Part shown: positions 22,644-23,889 of the stretch, one piece after another | Position numbering within the stretch: the first letter of the stretch is position 1 | How the letters are laid out: each line of letters opens with the position of its first letter | NCBI GenBank assembly: GCA_035288045.1 | Contig: DATEBA010000007.1 | Span: forward strand, 1 to 23,889 | Direction of reading: 5' to 3' | Source: DATEBA01 sp035288045 | GTDB taxonomy: Bacteria; Actinomycetota; UBA4738; HRBIN12 | Length of the DNA: 23,889 nucleotides | The notes under the pieces: model-generated | What the model was told of the DNA's origin: nothing | Database searches by the model: none | The model's input: only the letters and a program-made list of their open reading frames with translations | Made by a program: the position numbers and the translations under genes

Positions 22644-23735
22644 GTGCGGCTGCGCTGGGTGGAGCTGCGCGACTTCCGCAACCACCCGCACACGCGGATC
22701 GAACCGGTGCCCGACGGGCTGGTCTGTGTGGTCGGTGGGAACGGTGAGGGCAAGACTAACCTGCTCGAAGGGATCTACCTCCTGTTCACCCGCTCTTCGC
22801 CGAGAGTGTCGGTGAACCTGCCGCTCGTTCGCGACGGGCGCGACGCCGCTTACGTGCGCGGCGAGATCGAGTCGGGCGGCGGCCGCGTGCTGGTCGAGAT
22901 CGAGATTCCCCGGCAGGGCGCCGCGAAGATCCACGTGAACCGCTCCCCGGTTCGGCGGGTGCGCGACCTCAGGCGTCAGGTGCGTGCCGTGTTCTTCTCT
23001 CCGGAGGACCTCGACGTCGTGCGCGGCGATCCGTCCGAGCGCCGCCGGTTCATGGACGAGGCCGCGACCGCGCTCTGGCCGCTTAGAGAGGGCGTGATGG
23101 CGGCCTACGAGCGGACCCTTCGGCAGCGCAACCGGCTCCTCAGGGAGTGGGAGGGGCCTGGAGCGCCCCCGGACCTGGCAGCCTGGGACGCGGAGCTGGT
23201 CGAGACCGGGTCCACGCTCACGCGGCTTCGGGCGGAGGCGGTGGAGCGGCTCGCCCCCGCCGCGAGCGAGGAGTTCGCGAAGCTCGCCGGGTACGAGCTC
23301 GAGTGCGCGTACCGTCCCTCCGTGTGGGGGGAGAACCTCGAGGTGGCCTTCCGGGCGCGATTGGGGGAGCGACGGGGGGACGAGTTCGTGCGTCGGACCA
23401 GCCTCGTAGGGCCGCACCGGGACGACCTGGATCTCGCGGTGCGCGACCTCGCGGCTCGCGCGTTCGCGTCGCACGGTGAGGCGTGGGCCGCCGCCCTCTG
23501 CCTCCGGGGCGGGTTGGGGAGCGCCGTCACCGATGAGACGGGCGAGCCGCCGGTGCTCATCCTTGACGATCCGTTCTCGGCGCTCGATCCGCGGCGCCAG
23601 CGTGTGGTCGCGGAGCGTCTCACCGGGCTCGGCCAGGTGCTCGTCTCCGCCGCCGAGGAGTCCCACGTGCCGGCCAACGCAGACGCGATCTGGGACGTGT
23701 CGTCGGGGACCGTCGAGGTCCGGGGGGCCGTCTGA
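22644..23735 (+). CDS. recF: DNA repair/recombination protein RecF
   Basis: SMC-like ATPase that helps load RecA onto gapped single-stranded DNA. The 363 residues carry Walker A GGNGEGKTN (31-39), the FMDEAA motif, GPHRDDL, and Walker B VLILDDPFSALD. The ABC signature reads SHGEAW, a form typical of actinobacterial RecF rather than the SQGQQR of other bacteria. GTG 22644 is the start; it lies 4 nt after the dnaN stop with no strong ribosome-binding site, so coupling to dnaN is likely. The stop overlaps the next ATG by 1 nt. Confidence 0.96.
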   Translation: MRLRWVELRDFRNHPHTRIEPVPDGLVCVVGGNGEGKTNLLEGIYLLFTRSSPRVSVNLPLVRDGRDAAYVRGEIESGGGRVLVEIEIPRQGAAKIHVNRSPVRRVRDLRRQVRAVFFSPEDLDVVRGDPSERRRFMDEAATALWPLREGVMAAYERTLRQRNRLLREWEGPGAPPDLAAWDAELVETGSTLTRLRAEAVERLAPAASEEFAKLAGYELECAYRPSVWGENLEVAFRARLGERRGDEFVRRTSLVGPHRDDLDLAVRDLAARAFASHGEAWAAALCLRGGLGSAVTDETGEPPVLILDDPFSALDPRRQRVVAERLTGLGQVLVSAAEESHVPANADAIWDVSSGTVEVRGAV

Positions 23736-23889
23736 TGCCGAGCAGCCCGGGCTTCCGACGGCGCCGCGACGAGCGGACGCGTGAGCCCGCCTCGATCGGT
23801 GAGGTGCTCGACGGCTTGCTGCGCGAGCAGGCGTTCGCCGGCGGGCTCACGGTCGGCCGCCTTGCCGCGATCTGGCCCGACGTCGTCGG
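23735..23889 (+). CDS. dciA: DUF721 / DciA-like protein, 3' end outside window
   Basis: Only the first 51 codons are present. The arrangement matches the DUF721 protein (Rv0004 in M. tuberculosis) that always follows recF in actinobacteria: a basic N-terminal tail (RRRRDERTR), then the conserved SIGEVLDGLLREQAF and LTVGRLAAIWPDVVG. The family includes DciA, which assists loading of the replicative helicase at the origin, consistent with a place among dnaA, dnaN and recF. ATG 23735 overlaps the recF stop by 1 nt. The identity rests on context plus the short visible match. Confidence 0.85.
   Translation, partial: MPSSPGFRRRRDERTREPASIGEVLDGLLREQAFAGGLTVGRLAAIWPDVV

Overview
The window is about 24 kb of high-GC DNA with short intergenic gaps, many 4-bp stop/start overlaps and frequent GTG starts. 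It is the chromosomal replication-origin neighbourhood of an actinobacterium. The gene order Nudix / DUF6049 / murJ / ECF sigma (sigM) / anti-sigma / trxB / trxA / cwlM ... parB / parA / rsmG / jag / yidC / yidD / rnpA / rpmH // dnaA / dnaN / recF / DUF721 is essentially the Mycobacterium tuberculosis series Rv3908-Rv3924c followed by Rv0001-Rv0004. MurJ lacks the large C-terminal pseudokinase part seen in mycobacteria, and several non-mycobacterial genes are inserted, so I infer a deep-branching, probably uncultivated actinobacterial lineage rather than Mycobacteriales.

Layout. (1) 1-1275, minus: a short PilT/GspE-type secretion or pilus ATPase whose C-terminus leaves the window. (2) 1439-10573, plus: a cell-envelope and redox block of Nudix hydrolase, TSUP transporter, DUF6049 exported protein, MurJ flippase, a small Tad-like anchored protein, an ECF sigma factor with its zinc-finger anti-sigma factor, thioredoxin reductase, thioredoxin, and a CwlM-like protein with a broken amidase site. 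(3) 10570-10975, minus: two tiny membrane proteins. (4) 11001-14177, plus: LLM-family oxidoreductase, class I/II aminotransferase and D-Ala-D-Ala ligase, a cassette absent from the equivalent mycobacterial interval. A 14-bp perfect hairpin closes it against the convergent parB. (5) 14204-19700, minus: parB, parA (with a long C-terminal extension), rsmG (with a perfect parS at its start), jag, yidC, yidD, rnpA, rpmH. (6) 19952-23889, plus: dnaA, dnaN, recF and the start of a DUF721/DciA gene.

Origin. DnaA-box-like 9-mers lie both just upstream of dnaA (19915-19947) and between dnaA and dnaN (21419-21481). Divergent promoters for rpmH and dnaA lie in the upstream spacer, together with a phased C/T-rich repeat.

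How the genes work together. The right half starts replication (DnaA, clamp, RecF, probable helicase loader), segregates origins (ParA, ParB, parS) and makes membrane-insertion and RNA-processing factors (YidC, YidD, Jag, RnpA, L34, RsmG). The left half serves peptidoglycan precursor synthesis and export (Ddl, MurJ, CwlM) and thiol redox balance (TrxB, TrxA), probably under the ECF sigma/anti-sigma pair. I found no tRNA, rRNA, CRISPR array or insertion sequence. The most notable points are the Tad-like gene wedged between murJ and sigM, the catalytically dead CwlM, the ParA tail, the ddl/parB hairpin and the origin repeats; no wholly new system is evident.
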